Assembly (NCBI GenBank): GCA_045565695.1
Contig: JBJLEZ010000007.1
Coordinates: 1-64,000, forward strand
Origin: GCA-2690565 sp002457235
Lineage (GTDB): Bacteria; Verrucomicrobiota; Verrucomicrobiia; Opitutales; Coraliomargaritaceae
Length of the DNA: 64,000 nt
Reading direction: 5' to 3'
A program made the translations under genes and the position numbers. Positions 37,057 to 46,333 of this stretch are shown here, in pieces. The notes under the pieces were generated by a model, which did no database searches, was not told the DNA's origin, and was given only the letters and a program-made list of their open reading frames with translations. The stretch's first letter is position 1. Each line of letters opens with the position of its first letter.

Positions 37057-40000
37057 ATGCCATCCAAAGACAAAGAATTTGTTCACCTTCATGTACATAC
37101 AGACCATAGTTTGCTAGATGGTTGTGCAAAAATAGACCGACTTTGTGAGCGCGCCGAAGAGTTAGGTATGAAGGCTCTATCGATAACTGACCATGGAGTA
37201 CTTTATGGATTAACTTCTTTTTTCAAAAAAGCTAAAAGTCATGGCATTAAACCATTATTAGGATGTGAGATTTATTTAGTCTACGAAAGCCAATTGGGAA
37301 AAGACAATGAAGCAAGATCTACACAAAAAGCTTACCACATGGGTCTCTTGGCAAAAAGCTTCAAGGGCTATCAGAATTTGTGTAAAATCATTTCAAAGGC
37401 ACATACAGAAGGCTTCTATAAAAGACCGCGTACTGATCTTGATACTTTGTCTAAATATAGTGAAGATTTGATCGGATTTTCTGGATGTTTAGCTGCAGTT
37501 ATTCCAAGGTTATTATCAGAAAATAATTATGAGTCTGCGCGAGAGGCTACGGCAAAATTTATTGATATCTTTGGCAAAGAAAACTTCGTTATAGAGCTGA
37601 TGGATCACGGCTTAAGTGATCAGAAGAAAATCATTCCAGACCTCATTCGATTAGCTTCAGAATTTGGCTTAAAAATTGTAGCCACCAATGACGTACACTA
37701 CGTGAATGAAACAGATTGGATGCCACACGACTCTTTACTGTGTATTCAAACAGGGGCTAAATTAAATGATGAAAAACGCATGCGTTATGATGCACAGCAG
37801 TTTTTCCTAAAATCCAGAGAAGAGATGGAATTAATTTTTAAAGAATGCCCTGAATCAATCACTAATACCTCAGCAGTCGCTGAAATGTGTGATGTCGAGC
37901 TTCCTTTTGGAGAAAATCACTACCCCGTTTTCGAAGCCCCTGAAACTCTCGATTATAAAAAGGATGATCTTAATTTTGATCGTATTACAGATATTTATGT
38001 TGAGAAAAAAAATGAAGTATTAAAACGTGATGAAAAAGCCCCTATCACCCTATCGTCTTCAGAGAAATCCAAATTAAAAAATAACGGACTTTATCTTTTT
38101 GATTTATGTAAAAAAGGTTTAGCGGAACGCTATAAGATCGACTACGATGCGACTCAAAAGAACCCTGATAAGTTTGATAAAAAAGCTCACAATATCTGCA
38201 AACAATTAGACTATGAATTAGCTATTATTTCTGGCACTGGATTTGTTGATTACTTTTTAATTGTTTGGGACTTTATTCGCTGGGCCAGGGAAAAAAGTAT
38301 CCCAGTAGGTCCCGGTAGAGGTTCAGGTGCAGGCTGTCTAGTATCTTATATTTTAAAAATCACTGATATTGATCCATTGAAGTTTGGCTTACTTTTTGAG
38401 CGTATGCTCAACTTAGAGCGGATATCTCCACCTGATTTTGACGTTGATTTCTGTATGCGACGCAGAGACGAGGTAGTAGAATATGTTCGTGAAAAATATG
38501 GTGAAGAGCGAGTCGCAAACATTATAACTTTTGGTACGTTTGGTGCTAAAATGATCGTTCGAGATTTGGCACGAGTAAACAACATTGAATATTCTGTTGC
38601 TGATAAGATTGCAAAAATGATTCCCGATGAACTTAACATTACTTTAAGTGATTCAGTTAAAAAATCTCAAGAACTAGCCAAAGAAATTAAGAGCAACCCA
38701 GTTGCTAAAAAAATCATTGAAGAAGGCAAGGTGATCGAAGGTATGATTCGAAATACTGGAAAACATGCCTGTGGTATTATTATCGCTGACCAGGATATCA
38801 CCGATCTCATTCCAGTAACTATGCAGGAAGGGGCTTTAACAACACAATATCCTAAAGGCCCTTCTGAGGATTTAGGCCTCTTGAAAATGGATTTTCTTGG
38901 TCTGAAAACACTTACTATAATTAGTGATACAGAAGCTTATATCTCAAAGACTAATCAAACTTCAGAATTTGATGTCGAAAAAATTTCTTTAGAAGATGAG
39001 TCTACTTTTAATCTACTAAATAGCGGAAAAACAACAGGTGTTTTCCAACTAGAATCTTCTGGTATGCAAAAACTATGTCGCCAAATAGGACTTAGTTCAT
39101 TTGAAGAAATCATTGCCCTAATTGCATTGTATAGACCTGGCCCGATGCAATTTATCCCCCAATTCATCAAAGGAAAAAAAGATCCTGAATCGATTGATAT
39201 CCCACATCCACTTTTAGAAGAACTTGTGCAAGAAACTTACGGAGTACTTGTATATCAAGAACAAGTGATGAAAGCCGCACAAATTATTGCTGGCTATACT
39301 TTAGGTGGTGCAGACGTTCTCAGGCGTGCCATGGGTAAAAAGATCAAATCTGTAATGGATCAGCAAAAACAAGTCTTTATTGATGGAGCTAAAACAACAA
39401 ATGATATAGACGCCAAAACTGCGACTTCTATTTTTCAACTTTTAGAAAAGTTTGCAGAATACGGCTTTAACAAATCCCACTCAGCAGCTTATGCTATGCT
39501 TAGTTATCGAACAGCTTATTTAAAAGCAAATTTCCCAATTGAGTTCATGGCAGCTATTTTAACATCTGAGCAAGGAAATGCCTCAAAAATTGCACACATT
39601 TTAGAAGAATGTCATTCGATGAAAATTGCTGTACTCAGCCCGGACATCAATCAATCAGGCATTAATTTCACTCCCATCATTAAAAAAGATGAAGAATCCA
39701 TTCGCTTTGGATTATCTGCCATTAAAAGTGTTGGCGAGAGTGCAGCTATAATCATTATAGATGAGCGAGAAAAGAATGGTCCTTATTTAAATTTTTACGA
39801 ATTCATCTATCGTTTAAACGACACAAAAATTAATAAACGAGTTTTTGAAGCATTAATTAAAACTGGCGCCTTTGATTCATTTAATATTGATCGAAATCAA
39901 CTCTTACATTTTTTACCTGCTTCTATTGCCGATGCGCAATCACAGAAAAACAATGAAAGTGATGGGCAGATAGATCTTTTTGGAGGAGATACATCAAGTG

Positions 40001-40734
40001 GTTTGGAATATGGGAAATCAACATCGGAGCCAAATGCTAACATTCCAGCTATGACCAAAATCGATAAATTGAATTACGAAAAAGAACTTTTAGGAATTTA
40101 TCTTTCAGGGCATCCATTAGAAACATTTAAAGGGCTCATTCATTCATTAGACTCATTCCATAAGGAAGCCGAATTAGAATCAATCACAGATCGGAAAGCC
40201 TTCCGGATTGCAGGAATTATTGATGGAATCAACACCTTATATACTCGAAAAAATAACAAAAAAATGGCGACTTTTAGCTTAAATAAAAGAGCTGTGAACT
40301 ATAAAATGATTGTATTTTCAGATACCTATCAAAAATACCAAGAATTCCTTGAAGAAGGAAGAGCTGTTATTGTTGAAGGCATCATACAAAAGAAGGACGA
40401 CGAGACTCAATTCTACGTCTATGAATTACACGACCTTAATAATACTATTTCAAATTTTGTAACGAAAGTTAACTTCATTCTTCACCCAAATGAGCAAGCA
40501 GCTGGCTTTATTGAAAAATTAAGAGTGCTTGCAGATGAAGCACATGGAAATACTAAGATTGGCATTCAATTCTTGGTAGATAATCATATTGTTGAAACTC
40601 AAACTGCAAATTCATTGTCCTTTGCTTTGTCCGAAAACCGTTATAACAAAATTAAAAATGACCCAGTATTAGCAGGAATTAATGCAGAAAGCATACAATT
40701 GCGGGATTTTAGCAGACCTTCTTGGAAAAAATAG
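37057..40734 (+). CDS. dnaE: DNA polymerase III alpha subunit
   Basis: 1225 residues, the normal DnaE length range. Order: N-terminal PHP domain (HVHTDHSLLDG at about 10-20), palm/fingers with GPGRGSGAGCLVSY and the catalytic carboxylates in PDFDVDF (Asp462 and Asp464 with Asp near 460), tandem helix-hairpin-helix region, then an OB-fold (about 1035-1110; FRIAGIIDGINTLYTRKNNK) and tail. It is the replicative polymerase catalytic subunit. The gene lies 14 bp after the RmlD-like gene and is transcribed in the same direction. Confidence 0.97.
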   Translation: MPSKDKEFVHLHVHTDHSLLDGCAKIDRLCERAEELGMKALSITDHGVLYGLTSFFKKAKSHGIKPLLGCEIYLVYESQLGKDNEARSTQKAYHMGLLAKSFKGYQNLCKIISKAHTEGFYKRPRTDLDTLSKYSEDLIGFSGCLAAVIPRLLSENNYESAREATAKFIDIFGKENFVIELMDHGLSDQKKIIPDLIRLASEFGLKIVATNDVHYVNETDWMPHDSLLCIQTGAKLNDEKRMRYDAQQFFLKSREEMELIFKECPESITNTSAVAEMCDVELPFGENHYPVFEAPETLDYKKDDLNFDRITDIYVEKKNEVLKRDEKAPITLSSSEKSKLKNNGLYLFDLCKKGLAERYKIDYDATQKNPDKFDKKAHNICKQLDYELAIISGTGFVDYFLIVWDFIRWAREKSIPVGPGRGSGAGCLVSYILKITDIDPLKFGLLFERMLNLERISPPDFDVDFCMRRRDEVVEYVREKYGEERVANIITFGTFGAKMIVRDLARVNNIEYSVADKIAKMIPDELNITLSDSVKKSQELAKEIKSNPVAKKIIEEGKVIEGMIRNTGKHACGIIIADQDITDLIPVTMQEGALTTQYPKGPSEDLGLLKMDFLGLKTLTIISDTEAYISKTNQTSEFDVEKISLEDESTFNLLNSGKTTGVFQLESSGMQKLCRQIGLSSFEEIIALIALYRPGPMQFIPQFIKGKKDPESIDIPHPLLEELVQETYGVLVYQEQVMKAAQIIAGYTLGGADVLRRAMGKKIKSVMDQQKQVFIDGAKTTNDIDAKTATSIFQLLEKFAEYGFNKSHSAAYAMLSYRTAYLKANFPIEFMAAILTSEQGNASKIAHILEECHSMKIAVLSPDINQSGINFTPIIKKDEESIRFGLSAIKSVGESAAIIIIDEREKNGPYLNFYEFIYRLNDTKINKRVFEALIKTGAFDSFNIDRNQLLHFLPASIADAQSQKNNESDGQIDLFGGDTSSGLEYGKSTSEPNANIPAMTKIDKLNYEKELLGIYLSGHPLETFKGLIHSLDSFHKEAELESITDRKAFRIAGIIDGINTLYTRKNNKKMATFSLNKRAVNYKMIVFSDTYQKYQEFLEEGRAVIVEGIIQKKDDETQFYVYELHDLNNTISNFVTKVNFILHPNEQAAGFIEKLRVLADEAHGNTKIGIQFLVDNHIVETQTANSLSFALSENRYNKIKNDPVLAGINAESIQLRDFSRPSWKK

Positions 40735-40826
40735 TATTCTGTAATCATTTTGATGTTACCGGATTTGTAAAAAAGAACAAAGTCAATTATTCAAATATAA
40801 ACGATCCAATATAAACGAATTCTATT

Positions 40827-41246
40827 TTGACACTTAAGATAAACAGACAGACAATTTTCAATCGATGCTTAAAGGCTTTGTGCCCAAATTGTGGGCGATC
40901 TAAAATTGGTCACTCCTGGATCATAATACATGAAAAGTGCCCAGAATGCAATATGCCTATCAAACGGGGCAATGGCTTTTATATTGGTCCTATCTGCCTA
41001 AATTATGGAGTCATTGCGTTTGGAATTATAAGCCCACTTCTTATTTTAGGATTTTCTAATATGATACCAATTGCATGGACACTTTCTTTAAGCATTATTT
41101 TCTCGATTTCACTTCCAATCCTTTTTTACCCAATATCATGGAGCTTATGGCTTATGATTTATTACTCGTGCCTTCCAAAAGAACTTCATGGAAATCGTCC
41201 TGAAAATTCAGACCACTTATTATTTGATGAAGATGAGCGACTATAA
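40827..41246 (+). CDS. Small DUF983-type membrane protein
   Basis: 139 residues from a TTG start; no in-frame ATG occurs before the conserved region, so TTG is the supported start. Two zinc-ribbon-like pairs CPNCG and CPEC occur near residues 18-42, and two membrane helices follow (about 60-85 and 88-112). This is the DUF983 pattern; function unknown. It is downstream of dnaE by 92 bp and convergent with mlaA (14 bp between stop codons). A role in membrane assembly of redox proteins is sometimes suggested for the family, but nothing here adds support. Confidence 0.75.
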   Translation: MTLKINRQTIFNRCLKALCPNCGRSKIGHSWIIIHEKCPECNMPIKRGNGFYIGPICLNYGVIAFGIISPLLILGFSNMIPIAWTLSLSIIFSISLPILFYPISWSLWLMIYYSCLPKELHGNRPENSDHLLFDEDERL

Positions 41247-41260
41247 AAGCCTAAAAAGAG

Positions 41261-42025
41261 TTATTGGCTAACCTCTTGTTCTCTTTGCTGAAAATAAGTA
41301 GAGCGAAGTGCCGTATATGGGTCGATTGAAGCCTTTTTAAGTCCTTTATACCTCGGCAGCATTTCCTCATTAAGAGATAAGATTTCTGCAGTATTCAACA
41401 GAGCAATCCATTGAGTATCAACGGTATCCCAATTGTCTGAACTTACATCAATTGGATTTATCTCTCGACCAACAATTCTTGTAGATAAATCTCTTAATGT
41501 CGAAGGACCTAAAATTGGCACCATGATATAGGGACCTGCTGGTACTCCCCAAACGGCTAAAACTTGTCCGAGATCTTCATTGGGAATCTCATTGAGAAAG
41601 TCGTATTTGTCTGAAGGTGTATGAATTCCAAAAATGCCAATGGTTGAATTGATGCCAAATTTCAATGACTCATAATAGGCTTCTTTGACTTTGACTTGCA
41701 GTACATTGCTTAAAAAACGGACTGGATATTTTAAATTAGTAAAAAAGTTGTTTAACGAATTACGCACGCTCTCAGGCGTATAATTGACATAAACATTTGT
41801 AACAGGATCAAAAAAATGAAGATAAATAAAATCATTAAAATGATACACTGAACGATTGATTGGCTCTAACAGATCACTTTTTATCTCTGTATCGTCTGAC
41901 CAATTCTCTTCTTCGCTGAATCCATAATCTAAGTTGGAATCGTCAGCAAAAAGACAGGAACAAAATAATAAAGTCGTGAATAAAAGAACTTTATTATATG
42001 GGAAGCGATTTACCAAGATTTTCAT
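41261..42025 (-). CDS. mlaA: Outer-membrane phospholipid-removal protein MlaA (VacJ)
   Basis: 254 residues, signal peptide about 1-27 with LLFCSC; the first cysteines give a weak lipobox, so lipid attachment is uncertain. Core VacJ motifs are clear: EPINRSVYHFNDFIYLHFFDP, YTPESVRNSLNNFFTN, FGINSTIGIFGIHTPS and GVPAGPYIMVPILGPSTLRD. MlaA takes mislocalised phospholipids from the outer leaflet of the outer membrane and hands them to MlaC. Its start codon overlaps the last 32 bp of mlaC, so the genes are translationally linked in one operon. Confidence 0.93.
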   Translation of the reverse strand: MKILVNRFPYNKVLLFTTLLFCSCLFADDSNLDYGFSEEENWSDDTEIKSDLLEPINRSVYHFNDFIYLHFFDPVTNVYVNYTPESVRNSLNNFFTNLKYPVRFLSNVLQVKVKEAYYESLKFGINSTIGIFGIHTPSDKYDFLNEIPNEDLGQVLAVWGVPAGPYIMVPILGPSTLRDLSTRIVGREINPIDVSSDNWDTVDTQWIALLNTAEILSLNEEMLPRYKGLKKASIDPYTALRSTYFQQREQEVSQ

Positions 42026-42590
42026 TCGTCAGTAGGGTTTCTAATTTCTCAATTAAAGCCTCGCTAGTGTTGTTATCAAAAAAGGCATCAAATTGGTTTC
42101 TGTAAGTTAGAACGATGCTGATATTTTCAACTACAATGTCAAATATTTCCCATTGATCGGAAACTAAGCCTACTCGATATGTTAAAGCTAATGGTTTATC
42201 AGATAAATAAACAAAAGTAGGCACCTCAGCACGCTTTTTAGACAAATAACGGGTCTTAGAATATTTTATTTCTGGTTTCATTTTTCCGTGCATTCCATCA
42301 ATATAGGCACGAAGAACTAAGCGCTTAATTAATTCTACAACTTTATTTTGATGTGCAGAATCGATCTTATTCCAATTTCTACCAAGGGTTCGGCGAATGA
42401 TAATATTTAAGTTATAATTTTTACTTAAATAAGCTAGTATTTCCTTATCAATATCTTGTGACTCAGAATACAATATCTCTAAAACACACTCAGATGTTTC
42501 TTTTATTTTAATTGATGGATCATTTGTAGCCCACAAATGATTAGCTAAGAAGAAGGCTAATACCCAAAAAAATAATCTAAAGATCTTCAT
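41994..42590 (-). CDS. mlaC: Periplasmic phospholipid carrier MlaC
   Basis: 198 residues with signal peptide MKIFRLFFWVLAFFLANHLWA. Helical MlaC/Ttg2D-like region: the LGRNWNKIDSAHQNKVVELIKRLVLRAYIDGMHG segment (key residues LGR.W, Q....F/V...LVLR.Y) and the GLVSDQWEIFDIVVENISIVLTYRNQFDAFF segment with family D-V-x-x-x-N-x-S pattern. It carries phospholipid between MlaA and the MlaFED complex. Located between mlaD (8 bp) and mlaA (32-bp overlap). Confidence 0.9.
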   Translation of the reverse strand: MKIFRLFFWVLAFFLANHLWATNDPSIKIKETSECVLEILYSESQDIDKEILAYLSKNYNLNIIIRRTLGRNWNKIDSAHQNKVVELIKRLVLRAYIDGMHGKMKPEIKYSKTRYLSKKRAEVPTFVYLSDKPLALTYRVGLVSDQWEIFDIVVENISIVLTYRNQFDAFFDNNTSEALIEKLETLLTNENLGKSLPI

Positions 42591-42598
42591 TGATGATT

Positions 42599-43060
42599 TT
42601 ATTCAATTGACTGTCTAGAACCCTCTAAATCGCCAAAGCCAAATTTACTGATTAAAGATTCTAAATCTATTGCTGATTGAGTATCAAAAATAAGATCTCC
42701 TGGCTCTAGTTGTATTCCTGAACCGCCTGGAAATAATTCTATAAAACGATCCCCAATAAGACCTGAAGTCTTAACAGCAGCAATGGTATCATCATCCAAT
42801 TTTAAATGCTCGGGAAGTTTCAAAGTAACAATTGCTTGAAAATTATCATTCAGCTGAATGTTTTGCACTGAACCAACTCGAACACCAGCGATTTCCACTC
42901 TGCCATTTTCACTCACTCCACTTAGATTATTAAAAACAGCTACTAACTCATAGGTTTTTTGACCAATAAATTCACTTTTCCCTATTCTAAAAGCCAAAAA
43001 GAATACTCCAATCAATCCTGATAAAACAAAAAGGCCTACGATGATTTCAATTTTTTTCAT
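42599..43060 (-). CDS. mlaD: MCE-domain lipid-binding subunit MlaD
   Basis: 153 residues. One N-terminal membrane helix (about 5-25, IEIIVGLFVLSGLIGVFFLAFRI region) followed by a single MCE domain (about 37-115) with FNNLSGVSENGRVEIAGVRVGSV, ending in an acidic-polar tail. MlaD forms a periplasmic hexameric ring on the MlaFE transporter. It lies between mlaF (13 bp) and mlaC (8 bp). The protein is a little shorter than E. coli MlaD after the MCE domain. Confidence 0.93.
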   Translation of the reverse strand: MKKIEIIVGLFVLSGLIGVFFLAFRIGKSEFIGQKTYELVAVFNNLSGVSENGRVEIAGVRVGSVQNIQLNDNFQAIVTLKLPEHLKLDDDTIAAVKTSGLIGDRFIELFPGGSGIQLEPGDLIFDTQSAIDLESLISKFGFGDLEGSRQSIE

Positions 43061-43073
43061 ATTATTATTTAAA

Positions 43074-43826
43074 TTATAAATTACGTGAACTAATACGACC
43101 AGTTTTCAAATATTCCCTTATAGGGATTTCTGAAATAAGATCAATGTTTTCTGGTTTTCCAAAGAATTGAATCTTTCCTTCATCTAACCAAGCAACTGAA
43201 TCAACGATCTTATAAACATCTGGAATATCATGGCTGACTAATAAGGCAGAAAAACCGAATAAATTTCTATATTTCTCAATCATGTCAAAAACAGTAAATT
43301 TTCTTTCAGGGTCTAGTCCTGTAGTCGGCTCATCAAATAATACGACTTTAGGTTCAGTGACAAGCGCCCGAGCAAAAGCAATTCGCTTATTCATTCCACC
43401 AGAAAGCTCTCCTGGATATCGATTGCTTGAAGACGCTAAGTCAAGTTGCTCTAATAAATGATTCACTTTTTCTTTAACTTTTTCTTTAGGTAAAGGATTA
43501 TTTCCCTCAATTAAAGGCAATGCGACATTTTCAAAAGCCGTCATAGAATCAAATAAGGCATTATTTTGAAACATATAACTAAAGCCTATATCGTTAAAGC
43601 TAATTGGAATAGCTTCGCCACTCTCTAATATTTTAGTACATTCAATCGTTCCTGAGTTTTTTTCCAGAATTCCTGCAATCAGTTTCAACAAGACTGATTT
43701 TCCCGTGCCACTTTTTCCTATAACCGCAGTAATTGTTTCTGCCGTAATCTGAAGATCCACTCCGTCCAAAACCACGTTAGTACCAAAATGTTTACTCAAT
43801 CCTTTTATGTTAATTTGAAAGTTCAT
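43074..43826 (-). CDS. mlaF: ABC transporter ATPase MlaF
   Basis: 250 residues. Walker A GKSGTGKS (37-44), Q-loop in SYMFQNNALFDSMTAFEN, signature LSGGMNKRIAFARAL, Walker B VVLFDEPTTGLDP and an H-loop in ALLVSHDIPD. SGGMxKR is characteristic of the Mla/MKL group of MCE-linked ATPases. Powers phospholipid transport through MlaE. One base separates it from the permease gene. Confidence 0.95.
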   Translation of the reverse strand: MNFQINIKGLSKHFGTNVVLDGVDLQITAETITAVIGKSGTGKSVLLKLIAGILEKNSGTIECTKILESGEAIPISFNDIGFSYMFQNNALFDSMTAFENVALPLIEGNNPLPKEKVKEKVNHLLEQLDLASSSNRYPGELSGGMNKRIAFARALVTEPKVVLFDEPTTGLDPERKFTVFDMIEKYRNLFGFSALLVSHDIPDVYKIVDSVAWLDEGKIQFFGKPENIDLISEIPIREYLKTGRISSRNL

Positions 43827-43827
43827 T

Positions 43828-44601
43828 TTAGAGTAAGAAAGAAGTAATTAAGTAATCAAAAACTAACACCAAAACACTTGATTTAACAACCGCTTTTGTC
43901 GCTGCTTGTGTCACACCTTGTATCCCTTTATAAGAAGAATTTAAATGTGCGTAATAGCCCTCATAGGTACAAATTCCTATCGTAAAAATTCCAAAACAGA
44001 CAGACTTAATAAAGCCTCCATATACGTCAATAAACTGAACACTGTAAAACACCTTTTTCCAATAAATATCCCCATCCAGTCCCATCAAGACACAGCCAGA
44101 AAAATAACCGCCCAATAAACCAATCAAATCAAAAAATGCAGTCAAAATAGGAAAGCTGATTAATCCAGCATAGAGTCGAGGTCCTGACAAAAACCCGATA
44201 GAATGAATACCCATGGTCTCTAACGCATCTACTTGCTCACCATTCCTTTGGATGCCAATTTCAGAACATAAAGCAGAGCCCGATTGGCCAACGATCATCA
44301 ATGCGGTTAACACAGGGCCTAGTTCACGAATCAAAGACAATGATACTGCTGTTCCTAAGGCGGCATCTGCACCAAACTTAATTAACGTATAATACATTTG
44401 AAGTCCCATTACCATACCTGTAAAGAGCCCGATAATTAAGACAATGAAGACACAACGACATCCTATTTCTAAAGTGCTTTGGATGATTTTTTTTAAGCGG
44501 TTTTTACAAACCCAAAATGCAATTAGTGACTTATTAATAAATAATAAGATAGCACCTAGCTCACGAACGAAATTGGCAAGTATTATGAGCAAGCTTTTCA
44601 T
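43828..44601 (-). CDS. mlaE: ABC transporter permease MlaE
   Basis: 257 residues with five or six membrane helices. Characteristic MlaE features: GMVMGLQMYYTLIKFGA, SLIRELGPVLTALMIVGQSGSALCSEIG and MGIHSIGFLSGPRLYAGLI. First gene of the operon mlaE-mlaF-mlaD-mlaC-mlaA, with no mlaB (STAS) gene in the unit. The start is 47 bp from the tRNA-Gly 3' end. Confidence 0.93.
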   Translation of the reverse strand: MKSLLIILANFVRELGAILLFINKSLIAFWVCKNRLKKIIQSTLEIGCRCVFIVLIIGLFTGMVMGLQMYYTLIKFGADAALGTAVSLSLIRELGPVLTALMIVGQSGSALCSEIGIQRNGEQVDALETMGIHSIGFLSGPRLYAGLISFPILTAFFDLIGLLGGYFSGCVLMGLDGDIYWKKVFYSVQFIDVYGGFIKSVCFGIFTIGICTYEGYYAHLNSSYKGIQGVTQAATKAVVKSSVLVLVFDYLITSFLL

Positions 44602-44643
44602 TTATTCAGCAAAATACATTTCATCCAAATCCTAATTATGGAA

Positions 44644-44718
<75 letters not shown>

Positions 44719-44727
44719 TAGAGACTT

Positions 44728-44758
44728 ATTAAATCGCATTCAAAAGAGATTCGGTCAA
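44728..44758 (-). promoter_or_regulatory. Possible promoter of tRNA-Gly
   Basis: On the minus strand, TTGACC (44753-44758) and TTTAAT (44728-44733) are separated by 19 bp, and the tRNA 5' end begins 9 bp after the -10 box. Confidence 0.4.
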
Positions 44759-44768
44759 GCAAGGAATT

Positions 44769-45191
44769 TTAAGAAAGCTTTGAATCTCCTGAAAATCCTA
44801 AAAAATCCTGTAATATAATACAGGCAGCACTTGAATCAATCGCTCCACTCTTAGGGTCGATTTTCTTTTTATGACCCTTGTAATCCTGTTCAACCAAGTG
44901 GCTTGTAAGACGCTCATCCACACGAGTTATCGGCAAATGAAATCGATTTTCTAGTTTCTTAATAAAGACATCTACTTCTTTAGCCTTAAATCCAATAGTA
45001 CCATCCATATTTAAAGGATAGCCGATAGCTATTGCATCAACTTTTCTTTCTTTTATTTGGTTTTCAATATAAGCCAATCGCTCTTTGAGTTTCTTCTGTA
45101 TTGCTGGCTCAATCGGCACCGCAACAGCCAATGAATCAGCAAAGGCTAATCCAATTCTCTTTTCTCCCCAATCTATTCCTAAGACATTCAA
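44769..45191 (-). CDS. ruvX: Putative pre-16S rRNA nuclease/Holliday junction resolvase-like (YqgF/RuvX)
   Basis: 140 residues from a TTG start that overlaps the manC stop (TTGA). RNase H-like YqgF family: MNVLGIDWGEKRIGLAFAD at the N-terminus (catalytic Asp7), AIGYPLNMDGT and VDERLTSHLVEQD, and an SSAACIILQDFL end. The protein family processes the 5' end of 16S rRNA; a resolvase activity has also been proposed. The TTG start is supported because the conserved N-terminal motif starts immediately there. Confidence 0.92.
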   Translation of the reverse strand: MNVLGIDWGEKRIGLAFADSLAVAVPIEPAIQKKLKERLAYIENQIKERKVDAIAIGYPLNMDGTIGFKAKEVDVFIKKLENRFHLPITRVDERLTSHLVEQDYKGHKKKIDPKSGAIDSSAACIILQDFLGFSGDSKLS

Positions 45192-46279
45192 ACAAAATTG
45201 GCTAAATTATCATCGGCTGAAATTTTCTTAACTAAGTTTTTCACCGCTTGTGATTCTTCTTTTTTACAGATCAAAGTAGCATCTTTCGTATGTACGACAA
45301 TTAAACCTTCTACACCTAACAGGGTAACTAGATGATCTTTTTCTCGATTATAGGCAATATTACCTTGTGCTTCTAGACCTTTAATTTGTCCCTGAAAACA
45401 ATTTCCTTCTTTGTCTGAATCATTATGACGTTCAATAGCAGACCATTCACCAACATCGTCCCAGTCGAAAGTCGATTCAATCATAGCAACATTATTTGCT
45501 TTTTCAATAACCGCATAATCGACTGAAATCTTTTCAATCGTTGGGTATTCACGAGCTAAAATATCACCTAATGGTTCGCCACCATCTAATGCTTGATTCA
45601 CGGAAAGTAATGACTTCCATAAACCTGCACAATTTTTTTCAAATTCAGCACGTATAGAATCAACTGACCAAATAAACATTCCTGCGTTCCAATAAAAATC
45701 TCCAGAAGCTAAATACTCCTTGGCTTTCTCCAAATTAGGTTTTTCCACAAATCGACTCACATGGAATGATTGAAGTCCTGCATACTCTCCTTTCGCTTCT
45801 GACTTTTTGATGTAGCCATAACCTGTAGCTGGTGAAGTTGGTTTAATCCCTATTGTAACGAGGACAGGTTCTGCTTCAGCCAAAACAAATGCTGATTCCA
45901 AAACTGAACAAAAATTATTCGCATCATGGATTACCGCATCTGCAGGCAACATAGCAAATACGGCATTCGGATTTTCTCTTGATACAAGTGTAGTTGCTAA
46001 GGCAACAGCTGGTGCAGTATCTCTACCGATCGGCTCACCAATGACTTTCTCAGGATCTAAATCAGGGCAAATATCAATAATCACTGAACGATGTTGTTCT
46101 CCTGCAATCACAAAAATGTTATGAGGATCAATCATGCCTTTCAGCCGATTGATAGTTTGAGTAAGCATTGGTTGATCACCAACAATTGGCAAAAATTGCT
46201 TAGGTAAAGCTTTACGACTTTCTGGCCAAAATCGTTCACCATTACCTCCTGCCATTATAACAACAAATCGATTATTCAT
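45188..46279 (-). CDS. manC: Mannose-1-phosphate guanylyltransferase
   Basis: 363 residues. Nucleotidyltransferase with AGGNGERFWPESRKALPKQFLP (10-31; signature GGxGxRxWP...KPKQ form), FAMLPADAVI, GYGYIKK, RFVEKPNLEKAKEYL and WNAGMFIWS. It makes GDP-mannose from mannose 1-phosphate and GTP, supplying nucleotide sugars for surface polysaccharide. No fused phosphomannose isomerase domain, since the protein ends shortly after the transferase fold. Overlaps ruvX by 4 bp. Confidence 0.95.
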   Translation of the reverse strand: MNNRFVVIMAGGNGERFWPESRKALPKQFLPIVGDQPMLTQTINRLKGMIDPHNIFVIAGEQHRSVIIDICPDLDPEKVIGEPIGRDTAPAVALATTLVSRENPNAVFAMLPADAVIHDANNFCSVLESAFVLAEAEPVLVTIGIKPTSPATGYGYIKKSEAKGEYAGLQSFHVSRFVEKPNLEKAKEYLASGDFYWNAGMFIWSVDSIRAEFEKNCAGLWKSLLSVNQALDGGEPLGDILAREYPTIEKISVDYAVIEKANNVAMIESTFDWDDVGEWSAIERHNDSDKEGNCFQGQIKGLEAQGNIAYNREKDHLVTLLGVEGLIVVHTKDATLICKKEESQAVKNLVKKISADDNLANFV

Positions 46280-46333
46280 GCATCAAATTTGATTAGGGTT
46301 TTAAACTTAGACAAGGGAGAAAACTTCAAAGAA

